The notes under the pieces: generated by a model
Database searches by the model: none
Told to the model about the DNA's origin: nothing
Seen by the model: the letters and a program-made list of their open reading frames with translations, nothing else
Source: Parcubacteria group bacterium RIFCSPHIGHO2_01_FULL_47_10b
Lineage (GTDB): Bacteria; Patescibacteriota; Minisyncoccia; 2-01-FULL-47-10
Assembly: GCA_001824325.1 (NCBI GenBank)
Contig: MHXC01000031.1
Span: 6,313 to 18,007 of the forward strand
Direction of reading: 5' to 3'
Length of the DNA: 11,695 bases
Position numbers and translations under genes: made by a program
Shown here: piece by piece, positions 1 through 7,339 of the stretch
How positions within the stretch are numbered: position 1 is the stretch's first letter
Layout: every line of letters starts with the position of its first letter

Positions 1-2
1 CC

Positions 3-353
3 GCGGCAATTCAGCTTCCTGGAGGTGATACGCCGTACGATGTTATAGCGCAACAGGCGTTGGCCTCGGACGATACCAGTGAACAATCCCAGTTGCTCGA
101 GCTGCAGGGCGAATTTGCTGACTCGATCGCATCATTCAAAAAGGTGCCAACACCGCCAGAAGCAGTCGCCTTACAACACGGATATGTCGGATCCACTATG
201 ATGCTGGCGCAGATGTTCCGCGATTTGCAGAACGCACGCTCAAACCCCGTACAAATTACGCTGAACCAGTCCGCAGGAGTGTGGCTTGTAGACTATATAA
301 CCCAGTTAAACGTGCAACGCGATGCGCTTGCCAAATCAATTGAGGGAAAATAA
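3..353 (+). CDS. 5'-truncated helical protein, paralogue of the next gene's C-terminal domain
   Basis: The reading frame is open to the left edge (first full codon at 3) and ends at TAA 351-353, leaving 116 residues of a longer protein. A TTG at 60 could act as a start, but the frame upstream of it is open and looks coding, so I treat this as a 3' fragment. The visible part has no membrane segment or cysteine and looks alpha-helical, with a central pattern LLxL...F...F...PPxA...HG (residues 31-60). The same pattern occurs in the C-terminal domain of the next gene (its residues 169-197), suggesting tandem paralogues. By analogy the missing N-terminus may carry a membrane anchor; that is inference. 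I recognise no named family. The stop lies inside the next gene, so the two are probably co-transcribed and translationally coupled. Confidence 0.7.
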   Translation, partial: AAIQLPGGDTPYDVIAQQALASDDTSEQSQLLELQGEFADSIASFKKVPTPPEAVALQHGYVGSTMMLAQMFRDLQNARSNPVQITLNQSAGVWLVDYITQLNVQRDALAKSIEGK

Positions 354-1113
354 GGAAACTGATAATGCTAAGGGTGGTCACAGGGCGCGACTCTTAATGA
401 TTGGCGGCTTAGCAGCTGCTGCCTTTGTGGTGTGGTTTACGTTACATAGCACGAGCACAACGACTTTTACCGCGAGCGATGATAATGCGGATATGTCTGG
501 CGACCTTGCCGGTTCAGCAGGGGGAAATTCGTCCGGTGTGCTGGGTTCTTCTTCATCATTATTCGATTCGTTGAAATTCTCGTTCGTAGATAAAGATCCG
601 ATATCGGATACAGACACCAGCCCAGATGCGAAGCCGTCCGCATCTGGCATTGCAAACACTGACTTTAACACGGCGACTACTACCATCGGCAGTAGTACTT
701 CACTATCAGATGCCGAGAAGACTTCTATTCGCGATTACCTCGTTGCTTCGTCCAATATCGCCTTTCCCACGCCACGAGAAGTGACGTTTGCGGCGTTGCG
801 TCATCGTGAGGGATCCAGCCAAGACTTGCTGGACCTTATCGCGTCATTTCAAACAAAACAAAAGGAGTTCGCTCGACTTGAGCCACCGGCCGTACTGGAA
901 GATTTTCATGGCTCCTCATACCAAGTCATACAGGACTATATCGGTTTTTTAGTTCGCATTTCGGCACAATCTACGAAAGACAATATCGATATTTTAATGA
1001 CGTCAAATGAAACCGCGTCGATTCGGTCGCGCGGCCTGGCATTGTATAATGAAATTAAAGCGTTTACTACTACGAACAGTATCGAGTTGCCCGCCGATGT
1101 ACTTCCTGATTAA
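322..1113 (+). CDS. Membrane-anchored protein with Ser/Thr-rich stalk and helical C-terminal domain
   Basis: 263 residues. A basic N-terminus (KGGHRAR, residues 17-23) is followed by one hydrophobic segment (about 24-41), which suggests a signal anchor with the rest outside the membrane. Residues 44-127 are low complexity, rich in Ser, Thr, Asp and Gly, like a stalk. Residues 128-263 form a predicted helical domain carrying the LLDL...PP...HG pattern shared with the preceding gene. There are no cysteines. ATG 322 overlaps the upstream gene by 32 bases; a TTG at 340 is an equally plausible start. ATG 397 is unlikely because it would cut off the positive charges and the beginning of the anchor. 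No Shine-Dalgarno sequence is visible. I do not recognise a family. Its location near VirB4 and PrgI suggests a surface part of the secretion machine, by context only. Confidence 0.8.
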   Translation: MRLPNQLRENKETDNAKGGHRARLLMIGGLAAAAFVVWFTLHSTSTTTFTASDDNADMSGDLAGSAGGNSSGVLGSSSSLFDSLKFSFVDKDPISDTDTSPDAKPSASGIANTDFNTATTTIGSSTSLSDAEKTSIRDYLVASSNIAFPTPREVTFAALRHREGSSQDLLDLIASFQTKQKEFARLEPPAVLEDFHGSSYQVIQDYIGFLVRISAQSTKDNIDILMTSNETASIRSRGLALYNEIKAFTTTNSIELPADVLPD

Positions 1114-1132
1114 TCTATTAAGCTAAAGTAGC

Positions 1133-2230
1133 ATGATAACTAGTCGTTCGCTGCTTCTTATTGCCATCATAATCGGTCTTGTCGGCATTGTATATAATAC
1201 GACACAGCTTGACGATATTTTGCGACTCACAAGGCAAGGACCGAAGCAATCTGAACCCTTCGACTCCCTCATACCATCAAACAGTGGGACAATTTCTGAT
1301 CGCCTGCAGCAATTATTTGGAAATACTACCACCCTCCCTTCCAATGGCCATGTTATTGATGAACGTTTCTTGGTCGTAGGCGATTTTCCAAAACAGCAAC
1401 TCAATCAAGTCATCAGTAATCTAATGGCAAACAAAGATCCAGGCACAGAGTATAGCGCAGGCGCCAATCGTCCATTTGATGATCCGGGTACGGCACAACA
1501 ATCTAATGTAAAAAGCGTTCGCACGCTGCCTGTTATCGCCCTTGACGAGACAAGTACTACAAACAGTAACTTACAAACCATTGACAAGCCCGAGCCGACA
1601 AGTAACGGATGGTATGTCGCCGGTGATCAAATTTGCAAAAATTTTGGCACGCCAGACCACCCAGATATTCGCTGTGTTAATGGTACCCCAAAAGGATCAG
1701 AAAAAGGCGCTAATTGCTATATAAAACGCGATGGTTCGATACACTGCGCACGAAGTCCCGCTTTTTCTATTAGCCCTCTTGCAAATCCGGGAGCTGTCTC
1801 CAAAGAAGTACTGCCCGCGTGCGGGTGGAACCAGGAAAAGAGTGAACAAACTGGAATCGGACCTCCGCTCGATGTGGCGCTTGACGAAATCGGGCTTTGC
1901 CTTGATGTCACTCACTCGGCGTGGACTCCTTGCGGTCCCGGGCCAAGCCCTATTGGAAAAGAGGAGGAACGCAATCGAGGCATAGAGCTTCTCGCACCCC
2001 CTGCAATAACTGCCGGTGGCTGTGGCTATCCCTGCTTCTGCATGCCACTTCCATCCGGTAATTGTCGTAGTAATCTTTGGTGCGTAGGTCCTCCCGGATG
2101 CACCTGCTGCCCGGGCCTCGCATGTAATGTGTGCTGCAGTGGTTCTGCATGGCTCTGGGATGCTACCAGCGGCTGGTGCGCGTGTGCCGATGATAAACCA
2201 ATTGAGCCATCGGCAGTTGCAACGCCCTGA
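1133..2230 (+). CDS. Cysteine-rich membrane-anchored exported protein
   Basis: 365 residues. The N-terminus has a single hydrophobic helix (about residues 7-20, LLLIAIIIGLVGIV) after a short polar start, suggesting a signal anchor. Residues 22-160 are polar and Ser/Thr/Asn-rich without cysteine. From residue 168 the protein contains 20 cysteines (an even number): 7 spread over 168-267 and 13 packed into 297-351, including CxC, CC and CxxCC groupings alternating with Gly and Pro. This suggests a disulfide-bonded extracellular domain; the spacing does not match a zinc finger or EGF pattern I can name. ATG 1133 lies 19 bases after the previous stop, with only a weak AAAG upstream. It ends 82 bases before the promoter of the next transcription unit. 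No family is recognised. A pilus or adhesin-like surface role is a guess from composition and context. Confidence 0.8.
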   Translation: MITSRSLLLIAIIIGLVGIVYNTTQLDDILRLTRQGPKQSEPFDSLIPSNSGTISDRLQQLFGNTTTLPSNGHVIDERFLVVGDFPKQQLNQVISNLMANKDPGTEYSAGANRPFDDPGTAQQSNVKSVRTLPVIALDETSTTNSNLQTIDKPEPTSNGWYVAGDQICKNFGTPDHPDIRCVNGTPKGSEKGANCYIKRDGSIHCARSPAFSISPLANPGAVSKEVLPACGWNQEKSEQTGIGPPLDVALDEIGLCLDVTHSAWTPCGPGPSPIGKEEERNRGIELLAPPAITAGGCGYPCFCMPLPSGNCRSNLWCVGPPGCTCCPGLACNVCCSGSAWLWDATSGWCACADDKPIEPSAVATP

Positions 2231-2268
2231 TGTAGGTCTATTTTTCATATGCTTGAACTCGGTCGATG

Positions 2269-2277
2269 TGTGGATAA
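2269..2277 (-). promoter_or_regulatory. DnaA-box-like 9-mer (TTATCCACA on the minus strand)
   Basis: The plus strand reads TGTGGATAA, the exact reverse complement of the classical DnaA box TTATCCACA. It overlaps a short dyad, GTGG-ATAA-CCAC (2270-2281), and covers the place where a -35 element would be for the promoter just downstream. Only one copy was noticed and no origin-like cluster is present, so a replication origin is not supported. A regulatory site or chance is possible. Confidence 0.35.
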
Positions 2278-2293
2278 CCACTCGCCCTTTTTG

Positions 2294-2302
2294 TGGTAAA
2301 AT
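2294..2302 (+). promoter_or_regulatory. Extended -10 promoter (TGGTAAAAT)
   Basis: A TG-N-TAAAAT extended -10 element lies in the 82-base gap before the 658-residue protein. No good -35 hexamer is at 16-18 bases upstream, as is common for extended -10 promoters. The transcript would be expected to begin about 2309, only a few bases before ATG 2313, giving a nearly leaderless message. The surrounding 13-mer TGTGGTAAAATAA (2292-2304) recurs exactly at 6861-6873 ahead of PrgI, which supports a shared promoter type. Confidence 0.6.
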
Positions 2303-2307
2303 AAAGG
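2303..2307 (+). promoter_or_regulatory. AAAGG, possible ribosome binding site
   Basis: AAAGG (in ATAAAGGCG) ends 5 bases before ATG 2313. It is the only reasonable Shine-Dalgarno match before any gene in the window. It would be transcribed only if initiation occurs upstream of the adjacent -10 element, because the predicted start point of that promoter lies beyond it. Confidence 0.35.
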
Positions 2308-2312
2308 CGTAA

Positions 2313-4289
2313 ATGAATATGCGCACACGTTTTTTTGGCGTGACCCGAATCGCCCGACGATTGGCATTAACGGCGCTTGTTTTTGGTATGACTGGCGGGC
2401 TTTTACTGTTTGCAGTACCAGCTGCCCATGCCGCAGTCCCTACCTGGACCGTGGGATTCGACGAAAACACCAACTACGAAAAGAGTCTCGAGGTCTTTAT
2501 GTACAACTTATTCCGCGACCTCCAAGAACGCCAAGAGGAGTTTCAACTCTCGCTTGAGTTGAGCAAAATTTCAAAAGCTCGCGAGGATGTAAACAAGCTC
2601 ATCTATGAAGCGTTTGTCGAGCTACGCAGTGAGCCGCTCATGATCGAGTTTCGAAAAATTGTGAAGCAATGCGAGACGGCGAATGATACGAATTTTATCG
2701 AAAATTGCCAGCTCACAAATCAGTTAGTCGAATCGCTCAAAGGCCGCGGTATTGAAATTTCAGTAGAACAAACTGCGCTGGATGCCGTTGGCCCTGATCA
2801 TGTCGCGAGTAAAGCCGACGTTGCCGCACTGTGTCCCTATGGCGTTCGCACTGCAGAAGGCGAGTGTATTGTGGTCAAACAGGACGGCCGCATTATTACT
2901 AATGCTGACGATTTCGTCTACGAGGAGCCGATCCAAAAAGCGCGCGACTTTATCCAGTGCTACTTAGCCCCATGGCGACATTTTCCGTTCTCTACGCGCG
3001 ACAAATCGCAGTGTAATGCGTGGGGACTGCAGGGCCCCAGCGAATGTACTACGCTCAACGTCTGTTCTGAAATGCAGGCACAAGGCCAAAAATGTCAATC
3101 AGACCAATTGCGCGATCAAATCAAGGAGACATTTTTGTTAGATATTAACCGAAAGCTATCAGCGCTTGAGACTTCCCCCCCTCCTGAGTTTTACACCCCT
3201 GCTCGGTGCGAAATTATTTTGTATAACTTGCAATGTCCTGCGTTGGCTGGACTCTCTTCAACGCTTGGAAGAGCGCCATCAGCTGATAATGTGACATCGG
3301 GGGGCGACTCTGTGGATGACATTCTGGAAATCGATCCAAATTCGCCTGAATTCGATTTTTCGCTCGATGATATTACGCAAATTGGGCCCATCGAGGAGAT
3401 CGACATCGAAGTAAGGAGTCGTATGCAACTATTCCTAAACCAAAGCCGCGCATGCCAATTCCGCACTATCGAGCTGGCACCGGAACTCAAAGAACCGCTC
3501 GGCCAATTCTTTACCTGGGACCAGCTCGACAAAGCAGTGAATGATCGCGACAGCACGGTAATGAAAGTCATCGGGCGCATCCAGCAAACCATATCCGAGA
3601 TTATCGCGGACTATGAACAACTTCGTCTGGCTCAATATGTCTCTGGTCAGGGTCTGAAACCGGAAAAATATCTTATCGGGTTCCAATCATATACGCCTGA
3701 TGAACATAAAGAACTCGTGACCAATATTGCGAAAGGCGTGCCAGAAGACGAAAAAGAAAACCCCGCAACTGGCGACTTTTACTACATCGATACCGAGGAC
3801 ATTATTTCCCCTACCGTTATTCTGTTAAACAAAATCCAAGCAGCAACGCAGGCGCAATTTGATTTAGCGGCGCAAGCATTTCAGTCACCACGCATCCTTA
3901 ATGCCACAACAGGCGAGGTCACAATAACCAACGACGAAGTCGAGGCCTACCGCGAACAGCCAGAAAATGCTTTCGGCTTCTCTCCTGCGCGCGGAGGCAA
4001 AACTGTTGATGGCCAAACAATCGATGCACAAGGTGACCTTATTGGTATTCGTGTAAAAGACGGTCGCACATCTCTCCCCGCTCCATTCGAAGACACCAAC
4101 ATCAAACTCCCCGCGGGCTATTTGACTGGCGAATTACCCCGATCCATCTATGAGGACCCAGCGCTGCGCGGCAACTACTTTAACCAGTGGTATAAAGACG
4201 TCTTGCAACTCCACCAACAAAACTTCAGCACCATCGTGAAACAATGGTTCAGACAACCGGATAAAGGGTATTTTATTCCTGATAGATAA
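2313..4289 (+). CDS. Large secreted protein of the T4SS-like cluster
   Basis: 658 residues. A classical signal peptide is visible: Arg-rich n-region (residues 4-16), hydrophobic core (17-35) and an AHA/AVP cleavage site after residue 40, so the mature protein is probably exported by Sec. The mature chain is mostly helical, with a charged coiled-coil-like stretch at about 56-110. It has 12 cysteines, all between residues 120 and 381, an even number compatible with disulfides; the last 277 residues have none. Residues 331-366 are strongly acidic. No transmembrane segment other than the signal was seen. ATG 2313 was chosen because of the promoter and AAAGG just upstream; ATG 2319 is in frame two codons later. 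The next gene begins 2 bases after the stop, so they are an operon. I recognise no family; its position beside a VirB6-like gene suggests an extracytoplasmic machine component. Confidence 0.85.
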   Translation: MNMRTRFFGVTRIARRLALTALVFGMTGGLLLFAVPAAHAAVPTWTVGFDENTNYEKSLEVFMYNLFRDLQERQEEFQLSLELSKISKAREDVNKLIYEAFVELRSEPLMIEFRKIVKQCETANDTNFIENCQLTNQLVESLKGRGIEISVEQTALDAVGPDHVASKADVAALCPYGVRTAEGECIVVKQDGRIITNADDFVYEEPIQKARDFIQCYLAPWRHFPFSTRDKSQCNAWGLQGPSECTTLNVCSEMQAQGQKCQSDQLRDQIKETFLLDINRKLSALETSPPPEFYTPARCEIILYNLQCPALAGLSSTLGRAPSADNVTSGGDSVDDILEIDPNSPEFDFSLDDITQIGPIEEIDIEVRSRMQLFLNQSRACQFRTIELAPELKEPLGQFFTWDQLDKAVNDRDSTVMKVIGRIQQTISEIIADYEQLRLAQYVSGQGLKPEKYLIGFQSYTPDEHKELVTNIAKGVPEDEKENPATGDFYYIDTEDIISPTVILLNKIQAATQAQFDLAAQAFQSPRILNATTGEVTITNDEVEAYREQPENAFGFSPARGGKTVDGQTIDAQGDLIGIRVKDGRTSLPAPFEDTNIKLPAGYLTGELPRSIYEDPALRGNYFNQWYKDVLQLHQQNFSTIVKQWFRQPDKGYFIPDR

Positions 4290-4291
4290 CT

Positions 4292-6127
4292 ATGCAGCGC
4301 ATGCTTTCGCGAAAACAATTCCCGATTGTTGGTATTATTGCAGCGATATTGCTCGCGATGCCTTTACAACTGGTGCGAGCCCAAGGAGCTGAAATCACTG
4401 GAACTGTTTTAAATATTTTAAGCGTTATTCTTGAGTATGCCCTCATTCCAGTTGTTTCTGGAGGATTGGAGTGGTCTGCAAAGGTGCTTGGCTATGTGAT
4501 GTCTCCTGATTTTAATGGCTTACCCCTAACAAGTGGAGGCGTGGTTGACGTTGGCTGGGAAATCACTCGCCAAATGGCAAATCTCTTTGTCATTTTTTTC
4601 TTGATTGTATTTTCTTTCATGTCGCTTCTGAACATTGATGATAAGTGGCAGCTGCAAAAGCTCGTTCCCCGCCTTATTATTCTCGCTATTCTCATCAACT
4701 TCACAAAAGTCATCTCTGGAGTCATTGTCGATGCGTCACAACTGCTTATGAACTTTTTCATCTCCGGTGGTAGTGGCCAACAGCTTTCAAATGCCCCCTT
4801 AGGACTTGTGCAAAACATGCGCATTGGCGATTTATATTCGCCGGCCAGTGGTTTTTTTCAATCAGCAAATGTGACGGAGGGATCTCTTGAGTATAGCGTG
4901 CTTCGCTTCGGTTCAGCCCTGCTGCAGTTTTTGTTCCAAGGTCTCACCACATGGATACTTACTATTATTGCCGTATTGTTTGTGATGCGCGTGGTCGCAA
5001 TTTGGGTTTTAGTTATTCTTGCTCCTGTGGCCTTTCTCTTCGGCATGTTGCCAGGCCATTTCGGCGGCTATTTAAAACAATGGTTTACGTACTTAATCCA
5101 GTGGGCGTTTGTTGGATCATTTGCGATGTTTTTTGTTTTTCTGGCCGCAGTATTAGCAAAATCGCTCGCTGACTCTGAAAGCGCATTGAGCCCAGCATTC
5201 ACTCCGCCCCAAGGATTTGATGTATCGCAATTCAACCAAACTGCGTTCATCGGTGATTTCGCGCCATTGCTCGTCTATATGACTATCTTTGTTTTTCTCG
5301 CTATCGGTTACAGTATCGCCAAAAAAACCTCGGTAATTGGGGCTGCGGGAGTTGTTGGATTTGTGGCAGGACAGCAAGAGAAGTTTGCAAAAATGTTAGG
5401 AAATAAAGTGGTAGGATATGGAAAGAAGGGGGTCTTTGGAGTCGGTCGCTATGCAAGAGACGTAGGCAAGGGGCTTGTTATTGGATCCGGGGCCGCAGAT
5501 GCCGCCATAGGAGCTCTTTCACAAATGGGAGCGCCAGGAAGGTATTTTGCTGAACGCTTGGCCAGAGGTGTTGGTGATCTCGAAAAAGGATTTGAAAGGT
5601 ATGAAAAGTCAATGGATCGGCTTAGTGCGGATGCTCGCGTCCAAACACTTAGAAGCAAAGCTCAAAATTATGACAAACGAGCTGCCTCATTGAAGTCATT
5701 GGCTGATTCGGGCGACCTTGATGCCGCTACTGCCACCGAATTCATGCCCTTTGCAAAGCGCGCCGCTGGGAAAGTTGGAAAGTCAGTTGAGGCAGCACAT
5801 CCGCACCTTTACCATGCAGGCGATCCTCAAAAAATGTTTTCTGCAACCCAAAAAGCTGATCCAGGCAAACTTCACTCCGATGCTCTCACGAATCCTGTTG
5901 TTGCCTATGGCATTAACTATAAAAAAATTGAAAAGTTCATCGACGGACAGGACGTTGCTGGGCTAACGAATTACAAAGATACCATCACGAGATTGCATGG
6001 AAATCCTGCTGCAATAACTGCGCTTGCTGGACAACTTGGAATCACCACCCCTCTTGGTATCGCAGCCGTCACTGCGCGCATCGCCAACGCTAACGCTCAA
6101 GTAATAAGTGGCACTTATCCCGTATGA
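4292..6127 (+). CDS. VirB6/TrbL-like polytopic inner-membrane protein
   Basis: 611 residues. A signal-like hydrophobic N-terminus (11-28, with VRA/QGA) is followed by a second hydrophobic stretch (36-57). Clear membrane helices lie at about 96-113, 126-148, 207-229, 230-252, 268-290 and 324-344. The segment 221-290, with an Arg between helices, LVILAPVAFLFGMLP and a Trp-rich loop before the next helix, is the hallmark layout of VirB6/TrbL proteins, the channel-forming inner-membrane part of type IV secretion systems. Residues 345-611 are a long, hydrophilic, Ala/Gly/Lys-rich tail, probably cytoplasmic and in reach of VirB4. The start lies 2 bases after the preceding stop and the end overlaps the next gene by ATGA, so translation is probably coupled. 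No Shine-Dalgarno is visible. The family assignment rests on topology and the Pro-containing signature, not on a database search. Confidence 0.8.
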   Translation: MQRMLSRKQFPIVGIIAAILLAMPLQLVRAQGAEITGTVLNILSVILEYALIPVVSGGLEWSAKVLGYVMSPDFNGLPLTSGGVVDVGWEITRQMANLFVIFFLIVFSFMSLLNIDDKWQLQKLVPRLIILAILINFTKVISGVIVDASQLLMNFFISGGSGQQLSNAPLGLVQNMRIGDLYSPASGFFQSANVTEGSLEYSVLRFGSALLQFLFQGLTTWILTIIAVLFVMRVVAIWVLVILAPVAFLFGMLPGHFGGYLKQWFTYLIQWAFVGSFAMFFVFLAAVLAKSLADSESALSPAFTPPQGFDVSQFNQTAFIGDFAPLLVYMTIFVFLAIGYSIAKKTSVIGAAGVVGFVAGQQEKFAKMLGNKVVGYGKKGVFGVGRYARDVGKGLVIGSGAADAAIGALSQMGAPGRYFAERLARGVGDLEKGFERYEKSMDRLSADARVQTLRSKAQNYDKRAASLKSLADSGDLDAATATEFMPFAKRAAGKVGKSVEAAHPHLYHAGDPQKMFSATQKADPGKLHSDALTNPVVAYGINYKKIEKFIDGQDVAGLTNYKDTITRLHGNPAAITALAGQLGITTPLGIAAVTARIANANAQVISGTYPV

Positions 6128-6873
6128 TCCCTGCAAATGAGGACGCCGCACGCACAGTAAAAAAAATGAAGCAACTTCCTGGCGAAGTTAAGAATTTCTT
6201 ATTTTCTGAAGAAAGTTTTAGTAAAATTCACTCGATTCAAACAGAATTTAATTTGGTTGGTGACCAACTCGTTCTTTTTTCTCGAGTCGTTCGGAAACTC
6301 TATGTTGGCGAGCTTGCATTCAACGATCTTCCGAGAATATTTGAAAAAGAATTACACCAAAGTCTTCCGCTCGCCGAAAAACTTGCTAAAGCAATTAGGT
6401 TATTCTTTGGTCCATATGTTAAATTTTTTGATGCCCTCTATGAGGAAAATAAAAATCGAAACACTGTTGTTACAATATCAAATCGAGACCAGTCTTCGCT
6501 ACCTAATAGCCTCCAAGAATACCTTCATTCCTACAATCTGAAAGAGTGCCTTCCCTCCCTTGATCCAGCACAATTTATTTTGCTCGAACGGATCGTAACC
6601 AAAATTTTTTTCGGCCAGCTCCCAATGCAAAATATAGTTCCAGCCATTGAAAAAAGTCTTCAGGTAGACCGCGCGGTCGCCCAAGCCATTGCCTCCAAGC
6701 TCAATGAGTTCGTCTTCGCTAAATACAAAGGATTTATCCGTGATTTGTACGCGGGCGATAAAACATTCGAACAGGTGGTTGCGGAATACAAACAGCTCGA
6801 AGAGCAGCAATCGCAACAACAGGCGCCACCCCCACAACCCGCTAGGGCAACAAACGATTCTGTGGTAAAATAA
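6124..6873 (+). CDS. Helical protein with an internal duplication
   Basis: 249 residues, no signal peptide, no membrane segment, one cysteine (142): probably cytoplasmic. Two halves are related: residues 49-110 and 151-213 share a pattern of hydrophobic-R-V/I-V-x-K-hydrophobic, then F/V-G-E/Q-L, then P-x-I-F/E-E-K-x-L, ending in a Y-K-F-hydrophobic-D-x-L-Y block followed by acidic residues and K. Each unit looks like three to four helices. The C-terminus (224-241) is rich in Gln and Pro. It starts within an ATGA overlap with the VirB6-like gene, indicating tight coupling, and its last codons contain the promoter-like 13-mer that precedes PrgI. I recognise no named family. Its place between the VirB6-like and PrgI genes suggests a cytoplasmic accessory of the secretion apparatus. 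Confidence 0.8.
   Translation: MIPANEDAARTVKKMKQLPGEVKNFLFSEESFSKIHSIQTEFNLVGDQLVLFSRVVRKLYVGELAFNDLPRIFEKELHQSLPLAEKLAKAIRLFFGPYVKFFDALYEENKNRNTVVTISNRDQSSLPNSLQEYLHSYNLKECLPSLDPAQFILLERIVTKIFFGQLPMQNIVPAIEKSLQVDRAVAQAIASKLNEFVFAKYKGFIRDLYAGDKTFEQVVAEYKQLEEQQSQQQAPPPQPARATNDSVVK
6268..6453 (+). repeat. Protein-level repeat unit A (residues 49-110)
   Basis: First copy of the internal duplication in the 249-residue protein. It aligns without long gaps to unit B at 6574-6762, with shared features GELxxxxxPxIFEKEL near the middle and FFDALYEENK at the end. Similarity is at protein level; the DNA has diverged. Confidence 0.65.
6574..6762 (+). repeat. Protein-level repeat unit B (residues 151-213)
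   Basis: Second copy of the duplication: FILLERIVTKIFFGQL, then VPAIEKSL, ending FIRDLYAGDK. Matches unit A (6268-6453) in order, spacing and hydrophobic pattern. Confidence 0.65.
6863..6871 (+). promoter_or_regulatory. Extended -10 promoter (TGGTAAAAT) before PrgI
   Basis: TGGTAAAAT lies inside TGTGGTAAAATAA (6861-6873), an exact 13-base copy of the element at 2292-2304. Here the same bases encode the last residues (Val-Val-Lys-stop) of the upstream gene. Transcription would start near 6878, about 17 bases before ATG 6895, giving PrgI, the TraC-like gene and virB4 their own promoter. No good -35 element was seen. Confidence 0.5.
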
Positions 6874-6894
6874 GGTCCAACCATACAATAAAAC

Positions 6895-7338
6895 ATGGAG
6901 CAATACGAAGTCCCACAATTTATGCAGGCAAAAGACCGAATCCTCGGTCCGCTGTCGTTTGCACAGGTGGTACTGTTTTTGGCGGTCTGCGGCTTCCTAT
7001 TCATCATGTTCATGTTTTTGAAATTTATTTTTTGGATTGCATTGGCAACGCCGGTATTCCTCGTTGCCGTATTCTTTTCATTTTACAAAGTCAACGGGAG
7101 GCCAATGACTGCATTCACGAGCTCCATCTTCCACTACATGGGCAACTCACAAACATATGTCTGGAAAAAAGAGCTGGATGCTGATATTACTGACGCCGGA
7201 ACTGCTCCGGAACAAATCATCCCCAACATTCACATCAAAATTGTCGAGACTCCTGAAACGCAAAACCAACAACAGCCGCGCATTGCTACAACGGAGCGCG
7301 TTCAAGAAATTAGCGAGATGCTCAATATCGACACATAG
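6895..7338 (+). CDS. PrgI family membrane protein
   Basis: 147 residues. The N-terminus YEVPQFMQAKDRILGPLSF matches the PrgI family signature (VPQF, then a charged residue, then GPL). Two close hydrophobic helices follow (about 22-41 and 44-64), joined by a very short turn. The segment KVNGRPMTAF (65-74) and YVWKKE (88-93) are also typical. PrgI proteins are small inner-membrane components found beside VirB4 in Gram-positive and CPR type IV secretion clusters and are considered comparable to VirB3. The C-terminal tail (94-147) is polar, with a Gln-rich stretch. The next gene begins one base after the stop (TAGCATG), so they are co-translated. No Shine-Dalgarno is visible before ATG 6895. Family assignment is confident; the exact role in this machine is inferred. 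Confidence 0.9.
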   Translation: MEQYEVPQFMQAKDRILGPLSFAQVVLFLAVCGFLFIMFMFLKFIFWIALATPVFLVAVFFSFYKVNGRPMTAFTSSIFHYMGNSQTYVWKKELDADITDAGTAPEQIIPNIHIKIVETPETQNQQQPRIATTERVQEISEMLNIDT

Positions 7339-7339
7339 C

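Noticed and set aside
2269..2277. Replication origin on the basis of the DnaA box
   Set aside because: Only a single box was noticed, with no AT-rich unwinding region, dnaA or dnaN neighbour, or box cluster.
2270..2281. GTGG-ATAA-CCAC hairpin as a terminator of the upstream operon
   Set aside because: The stem is only four base pairs and is not followed directly by a T run; the nearby CTTTTTG comes later and belongs to the promoter area.
1697..2473. Long minus-strand reading frame (258 residues)
   Set aside because: It lies opposite the cysteine-rich gene and crosses the intergenic promoter; its composition has no domain or signal and it is explained as a shadow of the plus-strand codons.
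7157..7339. Longer N-terminus for the TraC-like gene
   Set aside because: It would overlap the end of the PrgI gene by 182 bases, and the extra residues do not resemble the family. ATG 7340, one base after the PrgI stop, fits better.
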